From contig NC_135149.1 of NCBI RefSeq assembly GCF_050948215.1, positions 9,901,001 to 9,965,000 on the forward strand: a stretch of DNA of 64,000 nt, read 5' to 3'. Below are positions 1 through 11,633 of this stretch, piece by piece; the stretch's first letter is position 1, and every line of letters begins with the position of its first letter. A program made the position numbers and the translations under genes. The notes under the pieces were generated by a model. It saw only the letters and a program-made list of their open reading frames with translations. It made no database searches and was not told the origin of the DNA. The stretch is from Halictus rubicundus. Its lineage: Eukaryota; Arthropoda; Insecta; Hymenoptera; Halictidae.

Positions 1-1196
1 TAATTTAAAATCCTATCGAAAGGTACGCAATATTTGTTCAAGTAAATTGAACTTACATCTTATAATCATGTTGTTTCGTATGTCTGATCGTTACTAGCCT
101 ATACTACTCGAAAACAATTCAAAATTTTATAAATAAGAAAGCAGTAATATTTATCTAATTCTGTAAGAATGATGTCTGTCAATGATCCACATTTTCATTT
201 ACCTCGTCAAGAATTACTGCTCGTTCTGTGTCTGATTAATACTAATTCGTACTTCTTCTTCTTCTTCTTCCACAATCCTAATAAAATTCCACATTCCAGT
301 CACGAGTGATAAAAACACAGAAAAAACCTTTCAACAAAAAAAAAAAACAATGGCAACGGAAAAATGTCAAACGCTCAAGTCAAAACCACCGTGCCATAAG
401 TATGATTTCGTAGAGCCGACAGGGGAGAGTGGTATAATTACAGTTCGATTCTGTGATTCAGGCGAATATCAACGAAACCATCCATTGGAGCAAGCTCTCC
501 GAATTCAACGAAATAATATCGCCGCTTTTGTCTCCCCGGGGAAAGAACTCGAATAAGAATAAAAACGATTAGGATAGAGAATAACCGTGCTCGAGATGAT
601 AGAATGGAGCCCGGTCCCTTACTTCTGTAATAGGATCCTCTCTCTCTCTCGAGGTAATCGTCTTTGTTCTCTGACCCCGAGCTGGACAAAAAGCTTTGCC
701 TCTGTCGTGGAATGTTCATTCCCTACCTCCCTAAATCCCCAGCCCCTCTCTCTTGTTTCTTCGCTTGGACGTGCTCGAAGGTCTATTCTTTGCCCTAAGT
801 AAGTCGAAGGTCCAGCACGAGACAGTATTGCGAGAGACTCTCTGGACAGTGGCATGGATCGACGGCCAGCATGACCGAGTCCCGAAAAAAAAATTTGAAT
901 AGCTCTCGATCCGAGGAGCAGAGCTTTGAGACTAAAATCAAACACGAGAGCGGACGAGTAGTAACTTACGCCGCGCCGGATTAATTTTTCACGAGGACGC
1001 CATTGAAAGGTTTCGAAAGCTCCGAAGGGCCCCTCGAAATGTCATGGCCTGTTGAACGTGTTAATTTACTGTTGGTTTACTGTGCTGATGGTCATTATGC
1101 AGTTATTACTACCAATCCGTTCGATGCTTTGTGAACAAATTTTAGAAGCGTCTGCTATGGTCAATTTTCTTTTTCGTTATTTGTAGAATAAATGAC
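1..1196. other. unassigned non-coding stretch
   Basis: No convincing gene. A short TTC microsatellite lies at 252-270 and an A12 run near 338-349. The frames around 350-945 overlap on both strands, are short, have no recognisable domain and read like chance frames in moderately GC-rich DNA. It could be intron or intergenic. Confidence 0.5.
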
Positions 1197-1346
1197 TTAA
1201 ATTTACCTCAGGAAACCAAAAATTTTTAACTTCTGTTTATGTAATCCTGTTAATTTTGACGAGAAAATGCCGAAAATCCAAGTTTTAATCCTAGGGCATC
1301 ACTAGTTCGAAGGTCATACATGTGTAAAGATATGAAATTTTCTGAA
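1197..1346 (+). mobile_element. solitary end of foldback element family (TTAA...TTTACCTCAGG end)
   Basis: About 150 bp that align by eye, with few gaps, to the arms of the foldback elements at 34960-36018 and 21503-22063. Shared landmarks in order are TTAA, TTTACCTCAGGAAACCA, AATTTTTAACTT, TGTAATCCTGT, GAGAAAATGCCGAAAATCCA, AATCCTAGG and TGTGTAAAGAT. It is closest to the 34960 copy. No inverted partner was found within the next 2 kb, so this is a solo end or a truncated copy. No coding capacity. Confidence 0.7.
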
Positions 1347-1780
1347 TAGATATTTCCTTTCAAACATCGAAAATATAGAAATAAATTCTATATTTTAAAT
1401 TCACCGAGTCCACTCAACAGTCTGCGCGCCCTCTTTTTATTCTATTCTATTCTTTTTGTACACTCTATGACTTTTTATTCTCTTCTATATCTCGAAACAC
1501 GACACGTGTGCACGTTACAATAAATAAAGCTGTGCAATATTAGTTAACAAGACTGTGATTGTTTAAATAAGTCTGATCCCGGCTGTATATCCTAAACCAG
1601 TAACATTCTTCTTTGACTGGACTTCTTTCGCTCGACTGGTAACAAGAAAACAACTTCGACTAGTCTTTATTTGCTGTTCGGTTGTGGATTTTGGAAGCGA
1701 TACGCGGACGATTGTTCCACCCAAGGTTGTAAATCTTAGGCCCAATTGGATCGCGGACGCGTCATTCCCGATACCGCCGA
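1347..1780. other. unassigned; possible internal leader of a minus-strand LTR element
   Basis: Contains a pyrimidine-rich TATTC repeat near 1436-1455. It directly abuts the probable LTR at 1781-2340. Read on the minus strand, the LTR's 3' end is followed by a short stretch (plus 1762-1780) that could be a degraded primer-binding site, though it lacks a clean TGG start. A minus-strand open frame at 1563-1745 has no recognisable gag-like motif. Confidence 0.25.
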
Positions 1781-2340
1781 TGTTTACTGTCCGCCAAATT
1801 AATCTTGAACAGCCGTTTCAATATTTGAATTAATGGATTGAGTCGGAAAAGCGTTTCATCATAGACCTGCTAGAGGATTCGTCAGTAAGGCTGATCTAGC
1901 ATGCCCTGCCTTAGACGCGTCTTTCGTGATTCGTTGTGTGCGATTGCGAGAGCGTTTCGCGTCGGATCTTGACTGTCTGAGATCCGTTTTCGACTAGCGT
2001 TGGATATCGGCCGATGCGATCCGTGTGACTAGTATTGGATATCGGCCGATGCGATCCGTTTGCGACTAGACTAAGAACTGAATGTATAACAGTTTGAGTA
2101 AAACTCGAGAATGATGTCGATTTTCAGTTCTTCCGTCTCGTGAGGCTCCTCTATGTATTGAGAGAGCGGTCCTCATGGAAGAGGAAGTGCACTGATTGGT
2201 TCTGCTGAATGCTGCATTACCCAATCAGCGCATCCTTGAATGATTGTCACGCTGATTAAGTGAGCTAAGTGGGCCTTGCCCTGGAGAGCGTAAGCTGATG
2301 CCGGTCTCTTAACAAGGCTGACCCTCGACACTTCATAACA
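1781..2340 (-). mobile_element. probable solo or partial LTR
   Basis: A 560-bp GC-richer segment starting TGTTTACTG and ending CATAACA, so its ends form the TGTT...AACA inverted repeat typical of retrotransposon LTRs. On the minus strand it reads TGTTATGAAGTG ... CAGTAAACA, with a TATA-like CAATACATAGAGG inside, as expected for a U3-R-U5 layout. The flanks (GCCGA before, GTGCC after) are not a target-site duplication, so it is either part of a larger broken element or the boundaries are slightly off. No reverse transcriptase or integrase frame is seen nearby. Family (gypsy or BEL-like) cannot be decided. Confidence 0.45.
1992..2068. repeat. short tandem duplication inside the LTR
   Basis: Two adjacent copies of a ~38-bp unit sharing TTGGATATCGGCCGATGCGA followed by TCCGT, with few differences. 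Such duplications in U3 or R regions of LTRs often hold promoter elements; that role is inference here. Confidence 0.75.
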
Positions 2341-3392
2341 GTGCCTTTTAGTTTGGGTGATCCTTCGTAAGGACTTAATTTATGACGTCTCGTAACCATA
2401 GCAAGTGAAAAGAAACGAAAGGCAGGCTGTGACTTGAATTGTCGCCACATGTTGCACCGTACCTAATCGTTGAAGGTGATCACTTAGTCACGAGCGTATC
2501 ATAAATAATCGTCCGGAGGCAAACCCTGCTTGTACCATTCCTTCCGACGGAACATTTGCACTTTCCATACAATCCACCGCTGATTCAATTTTACAAGCGG
2601 AGCCCATTGTTTCGTCCTTCATTGTGAAGTTACGAATCGCGGTTATTTAAACAGTATTGTCTACTGAAAGGTTTTATTTCGTTATACGTTGTACAATGAA
2701 GCAGAAAGTACACAATAATATTCTTTATACGTTGGAAATTAAATCTCTAATGTATGAAACAGTGGAAGCTTCAAAAGAACTTAATCATTGTACATTTAAT
2801 TTTGCAGTGATTAAAATTCCTGCGGGAATAAAATATGTTTCCAAGTGACTAAAAACAATTTAGAAAAATTTAGAAAAATCATTACTTTTAATCCCACTAA
2901 CGGAAAAATTGCAAAAATTGTGAAAATTAAAAAAACTAAAAATTTGAGCACTGATAGGGAAATAATTCTGAAAGAAATTTTAGATTAACGGTTTGCTATC
3001 TGTTGAGGATCTAGCCGTGGTGGATGAGGCCCGGAGTGTCTCAGCAACAGGAGATAGAGAAGAAAGAGAAGTGTATGAGGTTGGTAAGATTTATGTGAGG
3101 AAAAGATGAGATGTGGAACGATTGAAGGTGAGAATATAACAGAACTCAAAATATATTATACTGAACGGAATAAAGGTCAATGCATACCTCACAGTCCGGC
3201 AAGCCTGGTGGTTTTTCCCAGTTTATACGAATTTTGGGGTCCGGGACAGCCACTTAAGAGGGTTCGAGATGCTCGGAACAAAGGCACAGCGTGTCCTCTG
3301 CTACCAGAACCCCAAGGGTTCTCGACGAGAATGTTTTCCGCGAGCCTCGCAGGCTCCTGGCGTGGTGGCATGATGGCAGAATGAACATGCTG
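2341..3392. other. unassigned stretch
   Basis: AT-rich from about 2640 to 3000, then GC-richer (3000-3390). Short frames at 2657-2848 and 3106-3384 carry no recognised domain, and the latter overlaps frames on the minus strand. No inverted repeat or tRNA found. Confidence 0.4.
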
Positions 3393-3686
3393 TATTTATT
3401 TAAAAAGCTATCAACCAGAACTTTCCAGAGTTCGTCGTGGTAATAGATGGGGAATACGTTGTTAAGGAATTTAAACGTTATAACAAACAAAATAACAATT
3501 TATTACTACGCTAACAAAAAAAAAAAAGAATACCATCTGACAATCTGTGCGGTGAAACAATTCGTCATTATTTATTTAAAAAGGTGTTAACAAGAACATT
3601 TCAGAGTTTCTCGTGGTAATAGGTGGAGAATACGTTGTTAAGGAATTTAAACGTTATAACAAACAAAATAACAATTTATTACTATC
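3393..3686. repeat. two-copy tandem repeat, ~176-bp period
   Basis: Copy 1 is about 3393-3510 and copy 2 about 3569-3686. Both contain TATTTATTTAAAAAG, a diverged middle, then an identical core covering GAATACGTTGTTAAGG, AATTTAAACG and AACAAACAAAATAACAA. The core is nearly perfect between copies, so the duplication is relatively young. An A12 run and ~45 bp of unmatched sequence separate them. No coding frame spans both. Confidence 0.85.
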
Positions 3687-4792
3687 CTAAGAAACCTATC
3701 CCCACCTCAGGCGCGCCTGTAGGCCCAATGTTTTGACGTCGAACGTCACACGCTACATAGTATGTGTGACCGTTGTAGCCAATATTTCGAATACAACCGA
3801 AAATGCATGTGAAACGAGGCTGCCTCTTCCACTCTGAACCAATCGGCCGCGCATTCGTATCAATACAATGTCACCACTTCGAACCCATACGAAATGGCGT
3901 CTTGCCAACCCCTACAATCGCGTAGTAGTGGAACAGTTTAATATCTTAGCCCACTGCTATAACCCACAGCTTATTTCGAATATCATGGAATTAATCACAC
4001 GGGAATTTCTTGGTAAAAATAGTATCTATTGTTATGTTTTCCGAGTAGGAGGGGCGATATTATGATTTAGTATGAAGAAGTCACTTCCAGCACGTGTTGT
4101 CCATGTTTTCCTTCGTGTTTTCGTCGGACGGTGGTCATAAAGTAATTAAAGCTCGTCGTAGAAACTAATTTTTACTCTAGCCTCATTTTTAGAGTTGACC
4201 AACATCTGACCTTGCCCGTCATAAAGTTGATGGGCTTGGGCTAACCGGACGGTACAACACCTTCTACCTGCATTATCGCCGTGCGTACCATACCTAAGCA
4301 GGTAATTTTGCTTGTAAATCAAAAACACATGTTGCTATTGAGTCATTGGGAATCAAGAATGGACAGGTTACCTGAAAGGTGAGAACAAGTTCTTACAAAT
4401 AATGGAAATTGTATCATTGAATAATATTAAACATATATTTTTATAAATTGATTCAAATGTTTTCTTTAAAATACGATAGAACTTTCCCTTCTACCTAATA
4501 TATTTTTATAACAGTTCAAAGTACCCAATATTAGCAATTTTTGAATACATTTTTTTTACACTTTAACCGGTGGTAAAATTTGCAGAGCAAAGATGTTTCT
4601 AATATGTCTTCATTGAGAAATTATATTTGCGTATAACATGATAAATTATTTAACAAGTAAAATACATATAAGGATGTGTGATGCTGTTTCACAAAGTGCC
4701 AGGAACGTTTCCTATTTCCATGGTGTTGTAAAGGAGAGATACGGATAGTTGGAACTGGAAGTCCCAGTCCCAGTCCAGGAACTGTGGAGTCC
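3687..4792. other. unassigned stretch
   Basis: Mixed composition and no recognised repeat or gene. A small GC-rich part at 3690-3900 has many CpG. A short CCAGT-rich run lies at 4759-4782. The short frames at 3868-4065 and 4146-4328 have no domain. Confidence 0.4.
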
Positions 4793-5161
4793 CTAAAAAC
4801 ATTTTTTAGCCATGCACAGCAGGGAACTGTCAACGCGCTCTTGAAAGGCCATCTGGAAAAGACCCGACAGGCCAGAAAAGAAATTCGGTTTCAAAGCCTG
4901 ACACGCTTGCAGGCTCGTAAACGCTTCGGTCAAAACCAGGGTTGTAATTTTGAGCAGAGATGAACAGAAAGCAGAGATAAATATGTACTGTGACGATTGA
5001 AGACTGAACAATGTGACGACGTGTCGATATATAGTGATTGCAATAGCAGCAAAGCCCGCGATAAAGACAAGAATTAATGCGATCAGTCGATCGTATATGC
5101 TTGAAAAAGACGCCCGTTTCGGGCACGCAGGTCTATTTATACTTTGTTGGGCTGTTGGTTT
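4793..5161 (-). CDS. candidate exon with membrane segment (unrecognised)
   Basis: On the minus strand a possible splice acceptor (CTCCTGCCAG, intron end at 5162) is followed by an open frame to a TAG at 4793-4795. The frame contains IYDRLIALILVFIAGFAAIA, a convincing ~20-residue transmembrane helix. A second, less hydrophobic stretch (YIFISAFCSSLLKITTLVLT) and a C-terminal CMAKKCF end follow. Codons are fairly GC-rich at third positions in the last 60 codons. There is no in-frame ATG before the membrane segment, so it would have to be an internal or 3'-terminal exon. I do not recognise the family. A chance frame is at least as likely. Confidence 0.2.
   Translation of the reverse strand, partial: KPTAQQSINRPACPKRASFSSIYDRLIALILVFIAGFAAIAITIYRHVVTLFSLQSSQYIFISAFCSSLLKITTLVLTEAFTSLQACQALKPNFFSGLSGLFQMAFQERVDSSLLCMAKKCF
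5133..5141 (-). promoter_or_regulatory. TATA-box-like sequence
   Basis: Read on the minus strand this is TATAAATAG, a textbook TATA box, followed 25-30 bases later by TCAAGC, weakly like an insect initiator. It lies inside the candidate exon, so at most one of the two readings is right. Chance occurrence in AT-rich DNA is quite possible. Confidence 0.2.
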
Positions 5162-6949
5162 CTGGCAGGAGGAAGAGTGGAATTTTCGAAATAGTTAAGG
5201 ACGAGGCAGAGCCAACCGTTTGTTAGCGCTTCCTAGCGACGTCCCAACGGCCAGCGCGACACACGCAGCGTATTCGATCGAGGAATCGGCGTCGCGACGT
5301 TTACATGTTCGGTCGTTCACCCTGATGTGTTGTCGCGCGACAATGACTGAGTTTACCGGCGAGGTGCAAAAACTCCAGTGCGCGGTCGTTCTTACACGTC
5401 GCCGGTGCCTTGCGCAAAAACAGTCGGATTATCGGGTTATTGCCCGAAATAGATTTGCCGCGATGCGACAACGGAATTTTCGTCGTTCTCGGATTTTTGA
5501 ACACTATTTATTATTATTTATTGAACACAAAAGGAGATACAATTGTTAATTCCGACAACGTCTAAGCGATGATGATCCCCGATGACCTGCGAACATACAG
5601 AACTCGCATAGAGCTTCCAGACTGCTCACCGCACGCCGCAATCTTCCGATTACGTTGGGCATTAACCCGACACGCGATCAGCTAATGTGAAAATGGACTA
5701 TAAGGTATCGATTCGAATGCCGCTAGCCAGCCATTACGTGACTCCTAGATGAGTTTCGTGTTAAATCTATAATACCGCGTACGAAATTAGCAGTAATGAA
5801 CTTGTAATTTGCCATGCGATAAAGTTCAATAAATCCGGGGACAGGAAAGTCTCCCGTTAACGAGGTTTCTTTCTGTCCAAATACGGAATACTCCGTTAAG
5901 AGTTACGATCACAGACTTATTACCTTAACCCTATCGACAGGATTCACTGCACTTTCACCATTGCTTTTATCATCTTTATCAACTGTAGAAAATATTTATT
6001 CTGTATTATATTGCGCATCAATTAGTACTTTTATTAGTTTTATAGAAACAGAAACAAAATACACTTACAGAAACAGAATACCCATATGAATTTTTTAATT
6101 TTACGACAAGTTATTTAAATACGATAGTTATACGATAATCAGTGAAAATCTAAAATTGAATGTCTTAAAATTGAAGCTCCTGTAGGATGTTATGGTTCGC
6201 CATGATTGAATTTCATTTAAGTTTCAATTTTCGAGGAACAAATATAAAAATAAACGTACTGAAGGGCGAGAATAATGATCAAATATAGTAGACAAGCAGA
6301 AGAAAGTATAATCGAATACTCTGCAACGTCGTCGAACTTACTTGAAAATTGCCGGAAGACTTTTCGGCCAATCCAATACATCAGGCCACGTGTCGAAACT
6401 TCGGTTTCGCTGACGCTAATCGAATCAGCGTAATTCGTCAAGTAGTTTCGCCCCGTCCGCGAAGTAAAAAGCTCTGCAACAATGTTTCTCGGGTGGCCGG
6501 GTGCACTGGTGGCGTTCATCGATTTTAATCATCCTCACAATTCATCCTCGAGGCAAACGTAAATTTCAATAACCGGAATTCGGGCGTTAAATCATCCGGG
6601 AACAAAGGGTGTGTCACTGTACGAATCGGCTACACAAGGCAGTCGGCCAAGAGTGGCCAACAGTGTAGCAATAAAATTCAAATGGAGAACATTTTCGAGC
6701 CCGAAGATGAATGCTTTCTATAAATCTCCGGCTGCATTACGACGACATTGCTATTCGATGCTTACCGGTCGAATTAGACAAAAGAGACGCCGTTCTTTTC
6801 GATTATCGTCGCAAGTAGCGGTCCGCAAAAATTGCATGTCGGTGATTCGATTTGTACCGAGTGAGAGCGAGCGATACGGAAAAAGGATCTATAGAAGGTC
6901 TTCCATGACGAAAATGATGAATTGGAAGAAGTAACTTCAAGGAAACAAG
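5162..6949. other. unassigned stretch
   Basis: GC-richer with many CpG at 5200-5720 and 6330-6860, AT-rich between. The open frames at 5220-5549 (+), 6217-6519 (-) and 6611-6934 (+) have no recognisable domain or clear splice context. No mobile element ends were found. Confidence 0.4.
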
Positions 6950-6965
6950 TGAAAAATGCACAGAA

Positions 6966-7281
6966 CATGTTGAAAAAATAGAGGAAGAAAAAGTAAAGAG
7001 CTGAGAGAAAAAAGTTTAACAGAATTATGAAAGGAAAAGGAGGAGGAAAAAATTAGGAAGATAAAAGGAAGAAGAATTGAGAGAAGAAAAGTGAGAAGCA
7101 AAGAGAGAAAATATGAGATAATTTGGAGAAAGAAAAAGGGAGACTAAGGGAATAAGAAAGAAAAGAGGAAAAAGAATTGGGGGAGGAGAATTCAGAGAGA
7201 AAAAGGTGAAAGAAATTAATGGAAGAAAAAGGGAGAGAGAGGACCACAGTTAGAGGGAAATTGAAAGAGAAGGAGCAAACC

Positions 7282-7337
<56 letters not shown>
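6966..7337 (+). repeat. long polypurine tract
   Basis: About 370 bp in which nearly every base on the plus strand is A or G (runs such as GGAAAAGGAGGAGGAAAAAA), ending in the (AG)n microsatellite. The minus-strand serine/leucine-rich frame at 7053-7433 is only the translation of this tract. Homopurine tracts can form triplex (H-DNA); that is inference. Confidence 0.9.
7285..7336 (+). repeat. (AG)26 microsatellite
   Basis: An uninterrupted AG dinucleotide run of about 52 bases, forming the downstream end of the polypurine tract. Likely length-polymorphic. Confidence 0.97.
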
Positions 7338-7339
<2 letters not shown>

Positions 7340-8532
7340 AAGCGTAACTGAAAGCGACAATTCTACGCGGTAGCACCGCTACAGTCCGGATTGCAGCTGC
7401 AACTGCAACCATGACAATTCTCCGTGCCAACATAATTATACGGGATGCACAAGTTGCACAAGTTATTCAATAAGTCATCCGCAAACAGCAAAATCTCTCT
7501 GCACGCGTTTGCACTCGAGTTGGAACAACGGATAACCGTTAACCCGAAGATATATTAAGGTTACAATGCTACTATGACATCGGTTAGCGGTTCCTTGTAA
7601 TTATATCTTGCTATCAGAAGTGATAAACATAAATTTTTCCTGGGTAATTCGTTATTTAACGGGCGACGGGCTGACAAAGTATATTTTGCGAAAATGGTGG
7701 GATAAAAGCCAATTTAATCATGAAGGAACTGAAAGTCTTCGCTCATTTTGTTGTAATGGATCGAGTTTCGTCCCACGAGATCTCACGTTAACGTAAAAGC
7801 ACTGGTATTATAAAGAAGAACTCGAAAATTAATGTTTGTTAGCAGTGTCCGCCTTGTACGAGGTTGTACTACTTGCTTGGTGCTTGAGGTGCAAAATACT
7901 CGTGAAACAATTATTTAATAATTCTCATTGGTTCACAAGTGTTGCAACATGTTATCGGTCAATCACTGTCTGGTCTTTACAGGAACATTCTACTAATCCA
8001 CTTACACTTTAAAAGAATGTACAAGCTTCGTGTTCAATCGATTATACAGACAAATAAATTGTAATGAAATGCCAAAAATAGGGGAATCGTATGTATTTTT
8101 GTTTATAATAATATCTCGAGAAACATCATACCAATTCCCAAGTATACCACAGCCTCACCAATACAGAGACATTTTACTGAAAATCCACCTTCTCTCAGAA
8201 AAAGTATATAAACTACATTTTCGAGTTATAAGGACAGGAAATTGCGGAGAACTAACACAAGTAAATGCACGAAATGCTTTCCAACAATGTATCACCGTGC
8301 ACAATAAGGCATCCCCGCATTTTACTAGACGAGAGCCTCGGCAATCACACACGAAAATGGTTGGTACTCGAATATTTTCCTCGTACATGCGGTTCATCGC
8401 GACGGCACACAATGGCATTAAAACGCCGAATAAAAGGTGATCTAACCAAGCTTGTCGCGCACAAAGCCCACTGTATCGCAAATTAAATCTGCTAGAATGC
8501 ATTTCACGGGTGAATTCATTTATTCGTGGGGT
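7338..8532. other. unassigned stretch
   Basis: No gene or element recognised. The frames at 8030-8440 (+) and 8155-8628 (-) overlap antisense, and neither has a known domain. The latter runs through the G20 tract as a proline run, which marks it as spurious. Confidence 0.4.
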
Positions 8533-8552
8533 GGGGGGGGGGGGGGGGGGGG
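8533..8552 (+). repeat. G20 homopolymer
   Basis: Twenty consecutive G after GTGGGGT. It is a strong G-quadruplex former in principle and a likely site of assembly length error. A shorter run of C lies about 400 bases downstream (near 8957-8966). Confidence 0.95.
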
Positions 8553-10800
8553 AGACGAACAGCGTGGAATTGAACCTGAGCGCGAATACTAGACCGACCT
8601 CTTCACTTTTCATTTCTTTCTGCTCCACTATTTTCTTCCCCTAACCACTCCCTCTACCTCTCTCTTTTCCTGTGACCGATCATATCCAGAGACGAAAATT
8701 GGGTTCCTGCAGCAAGCTCCACGCCCTTCTACCTACGCATCCCTGCCGACGTCGAAATTGCACTTCCCACACCCCGAATTTGTTTGTGCTCAGTGAACTC
8801 TGCGATCATTCTAACCCATCTACCCCGACGTTTTTCCGCACAGAGCATAACGATCGGAAAGCTTTCACGGATCATCCCCATTTTCCACTTTCCCAATCCA
8901 CCGTTGATGCAACGGCTACAACATCGATAGCCGTTCGTAATCTCTTATTGTTAACCCCCCCCCCCTACAATTCCGCTGTACGCTACCGATTCAACGGGCC
9001 GACACTACTGTTGCGATCCTCTCTTTTCGCCGGATTCCGCTTAGCCAAAGTACAGACGGAAGTTATTGCGTTTCATCGGCCCGCGCGGCTCTGCTTCGAT
9101 TTAACTTTTCGACTTAACTTTCGTTCGCGGAGAGTTTTCGAACTTGCCGCGCTCGGAATTCCTGGCCACGATTCTGTCCCAGCCGGCTGCATCTGCTTCG
9201 CTGCACGCCAGTTGTAGACGAGAGATCGAACCTCGAAGATCTCCAACATTTTTTTTTGTGTTTCATCAACTCACGCCGACTACATCTCAAAGAAATTATA
9301 TTGTATAGTGCAAATAATAGAAAATATGTGTGCAAGGTTCCAATACAGTATTATCGACTGATTTCTTGACAAAAATTTCCGAACAGGGCCTACAAGATGA
9401 TTTAGATCAGATGATTTAGAACAAGAGCTGCAGCCGAATAAATGAAACAATGCAGTGGAAGAATGAGGGTACAATTTTCTTAGGCCAGAAATTATCGCGC
9501 GACGATTGGGCGGGAGTTTAGAGGAAAGCGTCCATTAATGGAGCCGTGTACGGTGACTGGTGGGGTGAGGGCTGAAACAGTTGCGCACACGGAGTTACAC
9601 AGATACGCTGGTAATAGGATTCCCTGAGAAAAAGAGGGACACGAACTGGCGTAATCGGCTTTGGATTTTCAGGGACGAGCGCGCGTCGGGAGCTGTGTGC
9701 GGTGCATTAATCTGGCCAGTGTCTTCGAGAAACGTAACGCGTCGGGTTACGCAGTGTTCTCCTCTTTCTCCTTTCGAGAAACTGAATATCGAATCATGGT
9801 CCCCTCTCCATCCTCGCTCATTCTACCTTCTGCTAAAACCGATTTCCCTTGTGCCCATCACTTCGCGAAAGACGGTTCGATTTACATCTGTTACGCACCC
9901 TGCGGGATGAATTCCGTCTTACGTCCTCCTTCGGTAGATTCATTCGCCGGTGCATACAACCGGTGCATTGGCGCTGCGTTGAAAGCTAGCAAGCCGATTT
10001 TGTGTTGCGCTCTTACGATTTCCATTGTGCGAGTCGACTCGGGATTACCGAACCTGTTAATGTCTCCGAAACATGAACGAGAGAAGCTGGAATGTCAACT
10101 CGTTCGAAAAAACTAATCCAAAAAATAAAATACCGAGCGCGATCGAACTATTATGAGTACTTTGGAATTATTCGTTTAATGTTTGATCAAGGATGAAAGT
10201 AAAAATGTGTTTATGCTAATGATGGTTTTCTTTTGTTACTGAATATATTGATGTGGGTTTCTTGAGGTATGACGACGATCTTTCAGAATTTTTTAAAAAA
10301 TTAATAAATTTTTTTCTTAATTATTTAAACTACATCATTTCGAGCTCTTGGGAGATCTATATCATGAACACTTCAAGATCATGACATTAAAATTATGAAA
10401 ATTGTTTAACGAAGAATAGACTGTTATATAGTGCTCGATGCATTTAATCGTTACTCTGGACATTTTTATAATCCTCTGATGTACTTTGGAAAAATTTTAT
10501 GATTTTACTGACATGTTTGTAAGCCCTTGCTATACTGTTAAATACGTCAGCTTAACGTGCATGTATGATGTGCGAAATGTGCCAACGTGGGCGTTCGAAT
10601 ATTGTGAGCTATTGTGCCCAGAGAGTTATACGCGAGATAATTGAGTAAAAGATTATTATACGCGCGGGAATAAATGGCTAAGGTGTAATAAAGTTTTGTG
10701 TCGAGGATGTTCCCGCGCTGCGGTGCCATTAAGTCTTGATTAATGCGTTCGAATGGTAATCCGTTTTCGAGGCAATTGTATCTGATTACTCGTGGAGTGC
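8553..10800. other. unassigned stretch, GC-richer at 8640-10100
   Basis: Open frames at 8672-9217 (+, 181 codons), 9581-9910 and 9661-10116 (+) are among the longest in the window. They show no domain, no Kozak or splice context I trust and no repetitive origin. The composition is higher in CpG than the flanks. It could be conserved non-coding DNA or 5' gene-proximal DNA. 10117-10800 is AT-rich and featureless. Confidence 0.35.
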
Positions 10801-10848
10801 GTGTGCTTTATGATAGTGGTTGTTTAGCATGTATGAACACGATTCGCT

Positions 10849-11570
10849 TATTCTACTTGTTAAAAGCCTACAGGCGTGGCGCGATGCTAAATCTGATAGT
10901 GTACGAATACACGTTCAATGAACGCCAGTGGCCATACATATTCGGTCATTTATGTTTTCGTGGTACTAGTGAATTTTTAATATGATTGTATCAATCAATT
11001 ATGGAAGGACTGTATCTAACACTTGTGATTACACTTGTAAGATCGATCTTAAAGTAGTCCACTTAGTATTTGGATTAGTTGCTTTCATCCAATTTGAATC
11101 GTTCATAGAATTAAAATACGTCCAATAAATTTTTATCCATTTCTGCCTTTCTTCTTTTAATTGTTATTGTATTTAAATACGTACATTATTGATTTTTCAA
11201 ATTTTCCTGTTTGGAAAAATTGGCTCAATCTCAATAATAATAATCACTATTATAAACGGCTGTACCATTTATTTAAATTTATTCTTGCAAATAAAATTAA
11301 TTATTGCATTTATTATATGGACTTATTGCTTTCGTTGTATTTATGCTTGTTGTACTTTACACGTCGTTCGTTCATACGACATTTAAATAATGAAATAAGA
11401 GACAAATATTTATATGTATGTCTGATCATGTGCGAGTTATTCTACTTACTAATAAAATACGACATGCATGAATAAATCAAGAATGATCTAAGTTATCATT
11501 CATCAGTGATAATAGTTCATTTGCAAAAGATGTCTAACTATATTTGGTTTATTCTACTTGTTACTAGCAC
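10849..11570 (+). repeat. outlying copies of the TTATTCTACTT motif
   Basis: TTATTCTACTTGTT near 10849, TTATTCTACTTAC near 11438 and TTATTCTACTTGTT near 11549. The last two are preceded by GTCTGATCATG and GTCTAACTATA, matching the GTCTGACTAATG that precedes the motif in the 42-55 kb blocks. The sequence around them is too diverged to align with confidence. A fourth possible copy is near 13087-13117 (GTCTGACTATAG ... TTTCTACTTG). Confidence 0.4.
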
Positions 11571-11591
11571 TCAAGACGTTTACTTGTTAAT

Positions 11592-11633
11592 CGACGAGTA
11601 AAATAAATAATAAACGACGAGTAAAATAAATAA
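11592..11633. repeat. 21-bp tandem duplication
   Basis: CGACGAGTAAAATAAATAAT occurs twice in direct succession with almost no change. Confidence 0.85.

Noticed and set aside
3016..3390. Possible retroelement coding remnant
   Set aside because: A GC-rich piece with mixed frames but no recognisable gag, protease or RT motif.
7053..7433. Serine/leucine-rich 126-codon minus-strand frame
   Set aside because: Produced by the polypurine tract and (AG)n; no independent coding signal.
8155..8628. 157-codon minus-strand frame with proline run
   Set aside because: Reads through the G20 homopolymer and lies antisense to another long frame.
8672..9217. 181-codon plus-strand frame, longest in the window
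   Set aside because: No domain, no repeat origin, low-complexity Pro/His/Arg composition; kept only as part of an unassigned stretch.
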